Source of the DNA: a virus
Length of the DNA: 64,000 nt
Virus record (IMG/VR): IMGVR_UViG_3300047552_001147
Span: 30,507-94,506 of that record
Strand: one strand, 5' to 3'
This document shows positions 56,792 to 64,000 of the stretch, piece by piece. Below the pieces are notes generated by a model, which made no database searches, had not been told where the DNA came from, and saw only the letters and a list, made by a program, of their open reading frames with translations. The position numbers and the translations under genes were made by a program. Numbering within the stretch: position 1 is the first letter of the stretch; every line of letters starts with the position of its first letter.

Positions 56792-58194
56792 ATCTCTACC
56801 GTAGTGATCTCGCACCCGGCTGCGTTGTAGATTCTGCGTCTAGCGAACCACATGTATTTGAACATATTGACGTGCTGTAGGACAGGGTCGACGATGAGTG
56901 GATCCTTCTTATCGAAGAACTCACGCTCGATGCGGCCCTTAGCTTGCCGGACATCCGACTTAGGCGTCGCGAATATGGCCGTATCCTTGTGAGGAACGTC
57001 AAGTGCTTTATTGGCCACGCCAAATGTGCAGAACGTTAGTCGCCGGTCCATAGCAACGGCGCGGCGTACCTCGTCATCTTTGACCTGCACACCGAGGTAA
57101 ATACCGCAGTTGCTGTCGCCAAACCGCGACACGGCATCTTTGTGCAATGTCTTGAGATGTGCCCGGAGCTGTGAGAAAACCAGGATATGTCTTCCGGAAT
57201 TCAGCAGGTTCATGCAGCTGTCCAAGATCCACTTATTGTATTCTGGATCGTTGGCCAGAGCTGAAACCATTGCTGCGAGATTGATGCGTTCCTTACTGAG
57301 AGAAGACATCCAGCCGCAGTTAGGGAACTTGTCAAAAAGCGGACACTCGGTGCACTTAGCTCGCCAAGAACTCTTGCGATTCTTCCGGCACCAAAACATC
57401 TCGTAATCCTCTGACGCCATGTCTGGTAGGCAATCTAGGAACACACCACGAACCTTAGCGGTTCTGGCTTTTGCCTCCACATGAACAGTCTTATTCCCGA
57501 GAATGTCCTGGAACACCCACTCCAGCTTATCCTTGCGGTCCGGTGTGGCCGTAAGACCAATAGAGAACGCAAAGTCGATGTTCTTCATTGCCCCGCTGAA
57601 TATCGGAGCAGAGAACACGTGCGCCTCGTCAACAATGAGTAGGTCTGTGACGATAGGGTCTTCAGCCCAGTCCTGCCGCATCAGGGACTGGGCCATGATT
57701 ACCTTGATGTTTGCTGTTGATGCGTAGGCTTCCTCAATAGACTCGCCATCACCGCTAAAGATGACAGCGTCTTCTCCGAGGAATTGCTTGATACGCTCTA
57801 CCCACTGATCGGCGATATTCGCTTGATCGACCAGAACAATGGCACGCTTCACACCAAGCTGCTGCAGAATTGCTAGAGACATCACAGTCTTACCTGTGCC
57901 GCAGTCGGCTCTCAGCAGCATCCCGCCACTCTGGCAAAGGACAACTAGTGATTGCTGAACTGCGGTTGTTTGGTAAGGCTTTAGTTGGCCGGTGAACGAT
58001 CTGGCACCGGCCTCCCATCCTCTCTGTTGCACGCGATCCGCTGGCAGCGAGAATCTCGGGACGAGTCTGTCGCTGCCGACGTTGTGGGCTAGGCTGAATA
58101 CCTTCCCTTCAGGAGGCTTCGCTTCCAGTTTTGGAAGATAACCGTCATATCCGTCTGGTATCCTAACCAGCCCTCGTGCTTCTAATAGCTTCAT
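56788..58194 (-). CDS. DEAH-type superfamily 2 helicase with Cys insert
   Basis: ATG 58194 overlaps the upstream stop (ATGA). Motif I is LRADCGTGKTVMS (about 95-107), motif II is LIVDEAHVFSAPIF, motif III is GLTATPDRKDK and motif VI is near AKGRIEREF. CTECPLFDKFPNC gives a compact Cys insert between the RecA-like lobes. It resembles UvsW-type branch-migration helicases of phages. Expected to remodel forks and recombination intermediates. Confidence 0.85.
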   Translation of the reverse strand: MKLLEARGLVRIPDGYDGYLPKLEAKPPEGKVFSLAHNVGSDRLVPRFSLPADRVQQRGWEAGARSFTGQLKPYQTTAVQQSLVVLCQSGGMLLRADCGTGKTVMSLAILQQLGVKRAIVLVDQANIADQWVERIKQFLGEDAVIFSGDGESIEEAYASTANIKVIMAQSLMRQDWAEDPIVTDLLIVDEAHVFSAPIFSGAMKNIDFAFSIGLTATPDRKDKLEWVFQDILGNKTVHVEAKARTAKVRGVFLDCLPDMASEDYEMFWCRKNRKSSWRAKCTECPLFDKFPNCGWMSSLSKERINLAAMVSALANDPEYNKWILDSCMNLLNSGRHILVFSQLRAHLKTLHKDAVSRFGDSNCGIYLGVQVKDDEVRRAVAMDRRLTFCTFGVANKALDVPHKDTAIFATPKSDVRQAKGRIEREFFDKKDPLIVDPVLQHVNMFKYMWFARRRIYNAAGCEITTVEI

Positions 58195-58586
58195 ACGACA
58201 GCTTTCAACCACGGCTTATGGCTGATCAAGTTACCGAGGATGGATCGTGATTTCACCCATCCCCAGGAGTTCGCCGTATCTGTGGTGTCCACTGAGTGGT
58301 AGAACAGAATCATGTTCAGGTCAGCGTCGCTTTCGTATACAAACGCATCGATGAATCTGTCTACGGCGTCGGCTGGACGCTTACGACTGACCTCGATGGC
58401 TTTGGTTGGTTCAGATGTTCTGACGATCAGGATCTTATCGTCGCTAGGGATAACGCACAGCCGAGAACTGTATCCGACTGCTGTACCGGCGCACAATGCT
58501 TCCTTGATTGCAAGCTTCAATAGCAGCATCTCGGCATCCTTATCGTCTACCGGGCATGCGCGCACCTTTGTTCCAAAGTAGGTCAA
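58191..58586 (-). CDS. Hypothetical protein (131 aa), TTG start
   Basis: The start appears to be TTG overlapping the upstream stop (TTGA), because no ATG occurs in the first 19 codons. The sequence is alpha/beta with PSDDKILIVRTSEPTKAIEV and a C-terminal basic end. Unknown function. Confidence 0.5.
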   Translation of the reverse strand: MTYFGTKVRACPVDDKDAEMLLLKLAIKEALCAGTAVGYSSRLCVIPSDDKILIVRTSEPTKAIEVSRKRPADAVDRFIDAFVYESDADLNMILFYHSVDTTDTANSWGWVKSRSILGNLISHKPWLKAVV

Positions 58587-58924
58587 GCGATATCCGATGG
58601 GTTAACGGTTGATACTCTGGAAGATACGTCCATCTTGCGGGATGTGACTAGATTGCACGCATAGATGTTCACCGTTTGCATATCTCGGTCTCTCAGTTTT
58701 TTGTACGCCCTGATCGCTCGTTTTCTAGCGTCAGCATACTTAGAAAATACCGCGATACGCTCCGGTTCTTCTACGCGACCTTCGTGGCCATGTGTTGTCG
58801 CGAAGCGGCACGGATGAAATGTGTCATCTGACATGAGCACGTTGTCTTCTACATTCCGCGTGTCTTTCATGACGACGACGTAATATGTGGTATCAGTGTC
58901 TACAGCTTCCTGGATTGTTATCAT
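58583..58924 (-). CDS. Hypothetical protein (113 aa)
   Basis: ATG 58924 overlaps the polymerase stop. A mixed alpha/beta sequence with a central Lys/Arg-rich helix (YADARKRAIRAYKKLRDRD). Unknown function. Confidence 0.5.
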   Translation of the reverse strand: MITIQEAVDTDTTYYVVVMKDTRNVEDNVLMSDDTFHPCRFATTHGHEGRVEEPERIAVFSKYADARKRAIRAYKKLRDRDMQTVNIYACNLVTSRKMDVSSRVSTVNPSDIA

Positions 58925-61329
58925 CACTGTTTCTTCAGAAAAGGCCCGTTATCTGGGATTATTGTACGGCACCACTCCCGCTGTTCTTGGGTCAGGTGTG
59001 CGCAGGCGCTCTTATTGGTAATCTTGACAGTTTTGTCTTCCTGAAGATGCACCCACTCGGTCCAGTTATCCTTATCGAATGTTCTCGGAGATCCATTGAT
59101 TTCCGCATAGATTGTGCCGATTTCCGGAATTGACTCGTTTGAGTTATCCGACCACCGCTGACAGATGCGACCACTGGCAAGCAGGGGCACGTTAACCTCG
59201 AACCACGCATACTCCATGATGTATTTCAGCAGGATGCCAACCTCTTGAGAGTATCTCTTGGGGCAAGCAGTGACTAGCTCATCGTGGATCTGCAACAGGA
59301 TTCGAGTACCAGGATACTTACTTCCCACGTACTTGTCAATCACGTACATGCAAACTTTCAGCAGATCTGCGCACGATCCCTGGATCTTAGCGTTCAGTAT
59401 CTTCCCTCCAGCGACGCGCTCATCTAGGAAGTGTCGGCACCTTCCAGATATGGTCGTGAAGTTCCGAATGTTCTTGTACTTGAACGCTGTGGAGAGCTTA
59501 CGCATCAGAGTAAGAATGCCTCCGTACTGGCGGAAGAAGTCATCTCTGATTTTGGCTGCTCTCTCAACATCATATTCAGATGTCCCGGCTTTGAACATCT
59601 TGACCTGTCTTGCAAACTTCTCTTCTCTCATCCCATAGTTGAAACCGAAGTTGACATTTTTGGCCAGCTTGCGGGGGATTGCGAGCTTAGTCTGCGTGTT
59701 CAGGTGGATGTCGCCAGTGTAGAATTTGTTGCCGCCGTAGTTGACACACTGCTTATAGATCTTCAGCAGATTGAAGTCGCCAGTGAACTGAGCCATCATT
59801 CTGAGCTCAATCTGGCTTTGATCCACTATTATCAGATCATATCCTTCCGGAGCGAGTTCGTCCGGTGGCGGCGCGATGAACATCTGCCGCAGGCGCATGC
59901 CGAGCTTTTGGATACGCTCGTCGTAGTTAGAATCCTTCGCCCTAGACGGGATATTCTGCATGTTCGGATCAGAACTGGAGAATCGACCAGTATCTGTTCC
60001 GTTCGAGTTGAAGCTCGCATGCAGTTTACCATCACCGTTAACGGCTAGGTTTCGTCGTGTGCCTACAACGTACGTCTCATATAGCTTGGCTACCGCTCTG
60101 TAGTCGAGAATGGCCTGCCCCAGCGGGTGGTCCAATCGTTCAAGAACATCTCTATCTGACGATAGGTATTCCTGTACTATGATGTCTGGGAAAGGCTCCC
60201 CGACGTTTAGTACGATGCCGTTGAGCTTGCAATACTCTTCTCCGGCTGGTGTGAGTTTTGGCCACTTATTGCCGTCATCATCTACACGATGGATTGGCGG
60301 CACGCACCCTAGGGTGCTCCACAGCAGATCTGAAACCTGCTTTGGACTGTCAATGTTGAACTCACACTTAGCGATGTCGAAGACGTTGGCCTTGAACTCG
60401 TCAATCAGCGGCTCCATGAACGTCCCAAGCTCATCGAGCTTTTGGACGTCGATATTGATGCCGTAGATCTGCATTTTGATGGATATCGTCTTGACATCCA
60501 TCTCCAGCTTGATCCACTTCTTCTTGGTGGTTTTTAACGCCCGCTTAATCAGCCGGTTGTATAGCCGCAGCAGCCACTTGGCATCGTCACGGGAATACTC
60601 ACGAAACTCCCGCTCCGCAATCGGATACAGCATCGTGAGCCTTGTCTGGAGTTCTCCAGCTTTGGCTACCGACCAGGCCTTGTACTTCTCGCACTCTTCA
60701 GTGCCTAAAAGTCTGTTAGCCTCTTCCCGGAGTTCCTTCTTAACCAGCCCCTGACCCTCTTTGAGGATCTTACGGATAGCGTTCTTACCTAATACTGGAC
60801 TATCGAATTCTGGATACGGTCGGCGTTTAGCCCAATTCTCTGGGATAGTCTTCAGATCAGCTATCTGCGTCTGACATAACGCAATTGATTGGAGTGTCGG
60901 TGACGTCTTGGTTACCTCTTTATAGGTAACCATCTTGTGACCGAACTCGTCAAGCACGAGCTTCTTCAGATTGTGCAGCCGCTCTTCACAGATTAGCCAC
61001 GACAGTAGCGCGGTGTCAATCTTGTTGACCTTGATATCGTGAAAGTCTATCCAGCCGTTGTAGTGCAGGGCTTGACCGTCATACGGCCAGTAATGGATGA
61101 CGCAGGTTAGATCTTCCCGCCGCATCAGGTCCACCACGGGTGCGATGGTTTCTGGAGTGGCCCGAAAGCAGCCACTCACAGTTCCAGACGCCAATGAATA
61201 GTACGTAATCTTGGCTAGTCGAGGGTTCTTCGCATCCGATTCATCTGATGTTGTGGATTCTGCCTCAACGTCAAATGCGAATACCTTCGTCTCTTCGATT
61301 GCTCGAAGGATGTCAGGTAAGCTATCCAT
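58924..61329 (-). CDS. Family A DNA polymerase with 3'-5' exonuclease
   Basis: The 801-residue product starts with exonuclease motif I (FAFDVEAES, Asp20 and Glu22). The polymerase domain has motif A LIIVDQSQIELRMMAQF (Asp503), motif B LAKNVNFGFNYGM with the Phe of Pol I, and motif C LLQIHDELV (His682, Asp683). It is the likely replicative polymerase. It lacks the 5'-3' exonuclease domain. It is flanked by small unknown genes and lies downstream of the SSB-like and primase genes. Confidence 0.95.
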   Translation of the reverse strand: MDSLPDILRAIEETKVFAFDVEAESTTSDESDAKNPRLAKITYYSLASGTVSGCFRATPETIAPVVDLMRREDLTCVIHYWPYDGQALHYNGWIDFHDIKVNKIDTALLSWLICEERLHNLKKLVLDEFGHKMVTYKEVTKTSPTLQSIALCQTQIADLKTIPENWAKRRPYPEFDSPVLGKNAIRKILKEGQGLVKKELREEANRLLGTEECEKYKAWSVAKAGELQTRLTMLYPIAEREFREYSRDDAKWLLRLYNRLIKRALKTTKKKWIKLEMDVKTISIKMQIYGINIDVQKLDELGTFMEPLIDEFKANVFDIAKCEFNIDSPKQVSDLLWSTLGCVPPIHRVDDDGNKWPKLTPAGEEYCKLNGIVLNVGEPFPDIIVQEYLSSDRDVLERLDHPLGQAILDYRAVAKLYETYVVGTRRNLAVNGDGKLHASFNSNGTDTGRFSSSDPNMQNIPSRAKDSNYDERIQKLGMRLRQMFIAPPPDELAPEGYDLIIVDQSQIELRMMAQFTGDFNLLKIYKQCVNYGGNKFYTGDIHLNTQTKLAIPRKLAKNVNFGFNYGMREEKFARQVKMFKAGTSEYDVERAAKIRDDFFRQYGGILTLMRKLSTAFKYKNIRNFTTISGRCRHFLDERVAGGKILNAKIQGSCADLLKVCMYVIDKYVGSKYPGTRILLQIHDELVTACPKRYSQEVGILLKYIMEYAWFEVNVPLLASGRICQRWSDNSNESIPEIGTIYAEINGSPRTFDKDNWTEWVHLQEDKTVKITNKSACAHLTQEQREWCRTIIPDNGPFLKKQ
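59819..59839. repeat. Weak 21-bp palindrome-like site in the polymerase gene
   Basis: TGATCCA, seven bases (CTATTAT), then CAGATCA. Two bases differ from consensus and it encodes polymerase motif A, which is constrained. It may be a chance match. Confidence 0.2.
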
Positions 61330-61334
61330 GTAGC

Positions 61335-61553
61335 TTACTTGAGGGTCAGAATTACTGACATCTCGCGGAAGGGTTTATCGTCCGCGTTAACAAGATCATA
61401 GGGAAGCAGACGTTGTGTTTTCGAGTGCGTGTACGCCACATCGAATTCAGTGATCTGGCGGAGAGTTTCCTCTCCGGCCAGTTTCACATACACAGGAAAG
61501 TGAGGCTTGATGATCTTAGACGTCAGTTCCTCGACGAGTTCTTCGGCGTTCAT
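61335..61553 (-). CDS. Small hypothetical protein (72 aa)
   Basis: The ATG overlaps the upstream stop (TAATG). Mixed alpha/beta sequence. It lies between the ssDNA-binding candidate and the polymerase. Unknown function. Confidence 0.5.
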   Translation of the reverse strand: MNAEELVEELTSKIIKPHFPVYVKLAGEETLRQITEFDVAYTHSKTQRLLPYDLVNADDKPFREMSVILTLK

Positions 61554-62551
61554 TACTCCGCGTCCTCCGTGACGTCGTTATCGTCACCTTCGAGCGGATT
61601 GCCGACCATGATCTCGTCCAGATCTTCCAGACCAGTCTTCTTCGTATCACTCAAGACTTTGATACCCAGGCCAATCTTGGGAGCCGTGTTAACCGGCGCT
61701 GCCGTGGTCGGAGCAGCCGGCGCTGCCGTTGTTGATGCACCACACACCGCCACAATACCATCCTCTTCATAGGTCAGGATAGGGTTCTTCTGTTGAGAAC
61801 CATCGTTGAACTTGTCGCTGATGCGTCTATGCGTGCGCAGAACGTTGACGACTTCCGAGTCTTCCAGGATAGGATAGCCAGCATCGAAGTCGATCGCGTT
61901 TGCGGCGATCATCATATCCTCATCAATATCAGTGGCGGCAAAGTGTTCCTTGTATGTCCACGAGTCGCCAATCTTGACCGACTTCTCGCTGCCAGAACGT
62001 GACACCGAGAATGCGCCATAGCACACGCTCTTGCCGCTGACTTCTGACGTTGCTGCCAACTGCTGAATCACGTTGCTATTGCTGGGGATGACGATCGATC
62101 TGACTGCCCAAGGAATGTCGCGCCCATCCTTAGTCTTGAACGGCGTGAGGTCCACGATCTTGGCGACAGCCACCAGCTTCGGCCCACGACCTAACGCCTT
62201 TGCGAACAAGCACTTACGACCAGAGCGGATCTGCTCGCCGTCCGGTGAGATACCGATGAGATCCGTTGAACGGAACGATTCGATAACCGGGTAGCGGCCC
62301 TTCGGACCCTTCTTCTCGCCAATAGCGACATCGAAGACAGGGATCCAGGTGACGTCAGTCAGAAAGACGATCGTAGTCGTCTTGTTATTCGGCAGTCTGA
62401 ACGGGAGGCCACCACGGGCCTTCCACATGTTCGAGATCAACTGATTGCCCGTATTGGGCTGCTTCACCAGTTCAGAGTCCTTCAGGACAGTGAACGCTCT
62501 CAAATTGCCTACAGCGGTCTTGTTCGTGTGTACTTTGTCTGCTAGTCCCAT
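61553..62551 (-). CDS. Candidate ssDNA-binding replication protein (332 aa)
   Basis: A beta-rich N-terminal part (about 50-210), an Ala/Thr/Pro-rich linker (STTAAPAAPTTAAPV) and a strongly acidic C-terminal tail (EGDDNDVTEDAE) give the layout of ssDNA-binding proteins, in which the acidic tail binds partners. It overlaps the primase gene and is followed by the polymerase. No family signature is visible, so it remains a candidate. Confidence 0.4.
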   Translation of the reverse strand: MGLADKVHTNKTAVGNLRAFTVLKDSELVKQPNTGNQLISNMWKARGGLPFRLPNNKTTTIVFLTDVTWIPVFDVAIGEKKGPKGRYPVIESFRSTDLIGISPDGEQIRSGRKCLFAKALGRGPKLVAVAKIVDLTPFKTKDGRDIPWAVRSIVIPSNSNVIQQLAATSEVSGKSVCYGAFSVSRSGSEKSVKIGDSWTYKEHFAATDIDEDMMIAANAIDFDAGYPILEDSEVVNVLRTHRRISDKFNDGSQQKNPILTYEEDGIVAVCGASTTAAPAAPTTAAPVNTAPKIGLGIKVLSDTKKTGLEDLDEIMVGNPLEGDDNDVTEDAE

Positions 62552-63543
62552 TTTTGTTTTTCCAGTAAGAAGTGTTGGAGGTCGAGTTTTGATAGATATT
62601 TTGGATCGACTTCCGGGGTTCTGACAATATGCTGAATTCCGTATCTAGTCAAGGTTTTCTTTATGACCTCAGCAGCGTTTTTCGCTGGCTGATCTGGGTC
62701 TAAGAGAAGGATAACATATCGAGCGTTTGCTGCTTGGAGTTTTAGGACTTTTTTCTCTTGCAGTCCTAAACCCATTAGTGCCAACGACCTATAGCCTTCC
62801 TGAACCACGTGCATTGCGTCGAGAGGACCTTCGACGATAAAAATGGGCTGGTCTTTTCGCAGATCCATCATCTGCTCTGCGAAGAAGAACCCTATGCCTT
62901 TGAATGGGAGCAGCGCAAAGTACTTCGGCCCCTTCTTCTCGCTGTCAACCGATCTCGCCTGAGCTCCGACGCACTTAAAAGAACCATCGGGCATTTTGGA
63001 GAAGACGGGGAAGATGATCAGATCGTCTCTAGTTCGCAACTCCGAGCCGTCTGGCATGTCGATCGTTGTACCTTCGGGAGCATAGGCGCACTTGAACGCT
63101 GTAGCCGTCTTTACGTCAACTCCCTTAGCGTTAAGGAACTCGATCGCTTTTTCGGACCACGGATTCAGGTACAATTCAGATATGATAGAAGTGTAGTCTG
63201 TGACAGGAATATTGGTTTCTGATTTGATCATATTGATTGGTCGTATATCCCGAGCGTTCTCAATTCTCTGCGCTTCGAGGGCCAGAGCAGCGTAACCACC
63301 GAGTTCTGTGTTGAGTTCTAAGAGCATGTTAACCAGGGGTTTCTTGTATCCACAACTCCAGCAGTGGACGAAGGAGAGACCGTCTGAAATACTAACTGTC
63401 ATCGAAGGATGTGAATCAGTTCCGCTCTTGTGTCTGAGCGCGGCCACGGCACAAGGTATGGCTAAAAAACCACTGCCACTGCTGCCCACTTTCTCGACAT
63501 CCGGTAGTTGGCTAAGAATTGATCTCAAAGCCTCTTCCTGCAT
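62542..63543 (-). CDS. DnaG-type primase (zinc finger plus Toprim)
   Basis: ATG 63543 follows AAAGGAAG; a GTG fifteen bases earlier is possible. The zinc finger (Cys, His, then HCWSCG, about 28-62) and the Toprim region (FIVEGPLDAMHVV, MGLG, ILLLDPDQPAKN) are in primase order. No helicase domain is fused. It makes RNA primers for the family A polymerase. First gene of the replication block after early box copy D. Confidence 0.85.
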   Translation of the reverse strand: MQEEALRSILSQLPDVEKVGSSGSGFLAIPCAVAALRHKSGTDSHPSMTVSISDGLSFVHCWSCGYKKPLVNMLLELNTELGGYAALALEAQRIENARDIRPINMIKSETNIPVTDYTSIISELYLNPWSEKAIEFLNAKGVDVKTATAFKCAYAPEGTTIDMPDGSELRTRDDLIIFPVFSKMPDGSFKCVGAQARSVDSEKKGPKYFALLPFKGIGFFFAEQMMDLRKDQPIFIVEGPLDAMHVVQEGYRSLALMGLGLQEKKVLKLQAANARYVILLLDPDQPAKNAAEVIKKTLTRYGIQHIVRTPEVDPKYLSKLDLQHFLLEKQKWD

Positions 63544-63560
63544 GACACTTCCTTTCACCT

Positions 63561-63570
63561 GTCTTATGAC
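63561..63570 (-). promoter_or_regulatory. Early box variant GTCATAAGAC (copy D)
   Basis: The minus strand reads TTGTCATAAGAC, 17 bases upstream of the primase ATG in the divergent region. It has one base change from copies A to C and keeps the TG of the extended -10-like element. Confidence 0.5.
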
Positions 63571-63585
63571 AATTTCAGGGCAATA

Positions 63586-64000
63586 ATGGCGAGACCTATT
63601 AACCGTCGGGGGCGGCCTATCCCCCAGCGCAAGGCCAGCGATGTCTATGATGGCACGATGTCGGCTGAAGACAAGCTGCGGCTAGACGGTCTTTGGGAAA
63701 ATTCGCTGACATCTCCTCCAGCTGGACCAGCCGCTAGCGACGATTCGCCGGCGGTTCTCACTATTGGGCTTCCTGGAGGCTCTGGTGACGACGACCGGTA
63801 CTCTCGCGCTGATCACGCACACGAAGTTGTCCACGGGGATCTAGAGGGCGGAACGCTACACGATGTAGCCACAACGGGCACCGCTGGCTTCATGAGCAGC
63901 CAGGATAAGACCCGGCTGGATACGTTGTGGAGCAACCCACCGAGCAGTGGAACTGGGTTTAACCCGTATGTCTGGCATGAGTCGCCATCAGGAACACTTG
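63586..64000 (+). CDS. N-terminal part of a tail-fibre-type protein (cut by right edge)
   Basis: The frame is open from ATG 63586 to the edge (138 codons). It has two copies of a fibre module: DGTMSAEDKLRLDGLWEN and AGFMSSQDKTRLDTLWSN, about 80 residues apart, with the linker DDDRYSRADHAHE between them. These phrases are typical of phage tail fibres and baseplate-attached appendages. It starts the next plus-strand block and may connect to the virion genes at the left edge if the genome is circularly permuted. Confidence 0.75.
   Translation, partial: MARPINRRGRPIPQRKASDVYDGTMSAEDKLRLDGLWENSLTSPPAGPAASDDSPAVLTIGLPGGSGDDDRYSRADHAHEVVHGDLEGGTLHDVATTGTAGFMSSQDKTRLDTLWSNPPSSGTGFNPYVWHESPSGTL

Noticed and set aside
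1-64000. tRNA genes
   Set aside because: The few intergenic gaps (at most about 156 bases) were read for cloverleaf arms and a T-loop (GGTTCRA); none was found.

Overview
The window is part of the genome of a large tailed bacteriophage with a contractile tail (myovirus type). It carries a portal protein, large terminase, a probable prohead protease, major capsid and decoration proteins, a long tail sheath, a tail tube, a spike with a PAAR tip, and phage-type replication genes. No integrase, lysogeny repressor, tRNA, rRNA or CRISPR array was seen. Genes are packed with ATGA, GTGA or TAATG overlaps and often have AAGGA/GGAG-type ribosome sites, so the host is a bacterium. The sequence does not identify the host further. 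No stretch above about 160 bases lacks a gene.

Layout. 1-4340 (+): end of a virion gene, a propeller-like protein, the portal and small proteins. 4374-10069 (-): small early-type genes, many with zinc ribbons, plus a deoxyribosyltransferase-like enzyme and a Lar-like protein. 10152-23000 (+): a 2029-residue protein joining RNA polymerase beta and beta-prime in one chain, then the spike, PAAR tip, a large virion protein, a small-terminase candidate and TerL. 23035-31819 (-): small genes, three tandem membrane paralogues, and a PRPP-synthetase-like/nicotinamide-phosphoribosyltransferase-like pair resembling the NARP1 NAD+ reconstitution pathway. 31976-46631 (+): head, neck, sheath and tube. 46673-63543 (-): sigma factor, RuvC-like, RNase H-like, Cas4/RecB-like nuclease, dNMP kinase, PDDEXK nuclease, RecA-like recombinase, DEAH helicase, family A DNA polymerase and primase. 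63586-edge (+): start of a tail-fibre-type gene.

How the parts fit. The phage has its own transcription catalyst and a sigma-70-family factor. Each minus-strand block starts just downstream of a shared box, GGCATAAGAC, which I propose is an early promoter element. A second dispersed element, the 21-bp palindrome TGATCCG-N7-CGGATCA, occurs at least eight times with no more than one mismatch. It often lies at gene ends or directly before start codons, including those of the polymerase gene, the first head-block gene and the gene after sigma. Structural proteins share a recurrent Lys-x-Ala-(Ser/Gly) motif that may be read by the prohead protease.

The most unusual items are the fused beta/beta-prime polymerase with its sigma factor, the palindrome family, the early box, the NARP1-like pair and the Lys-x-Ala-Ser motif.
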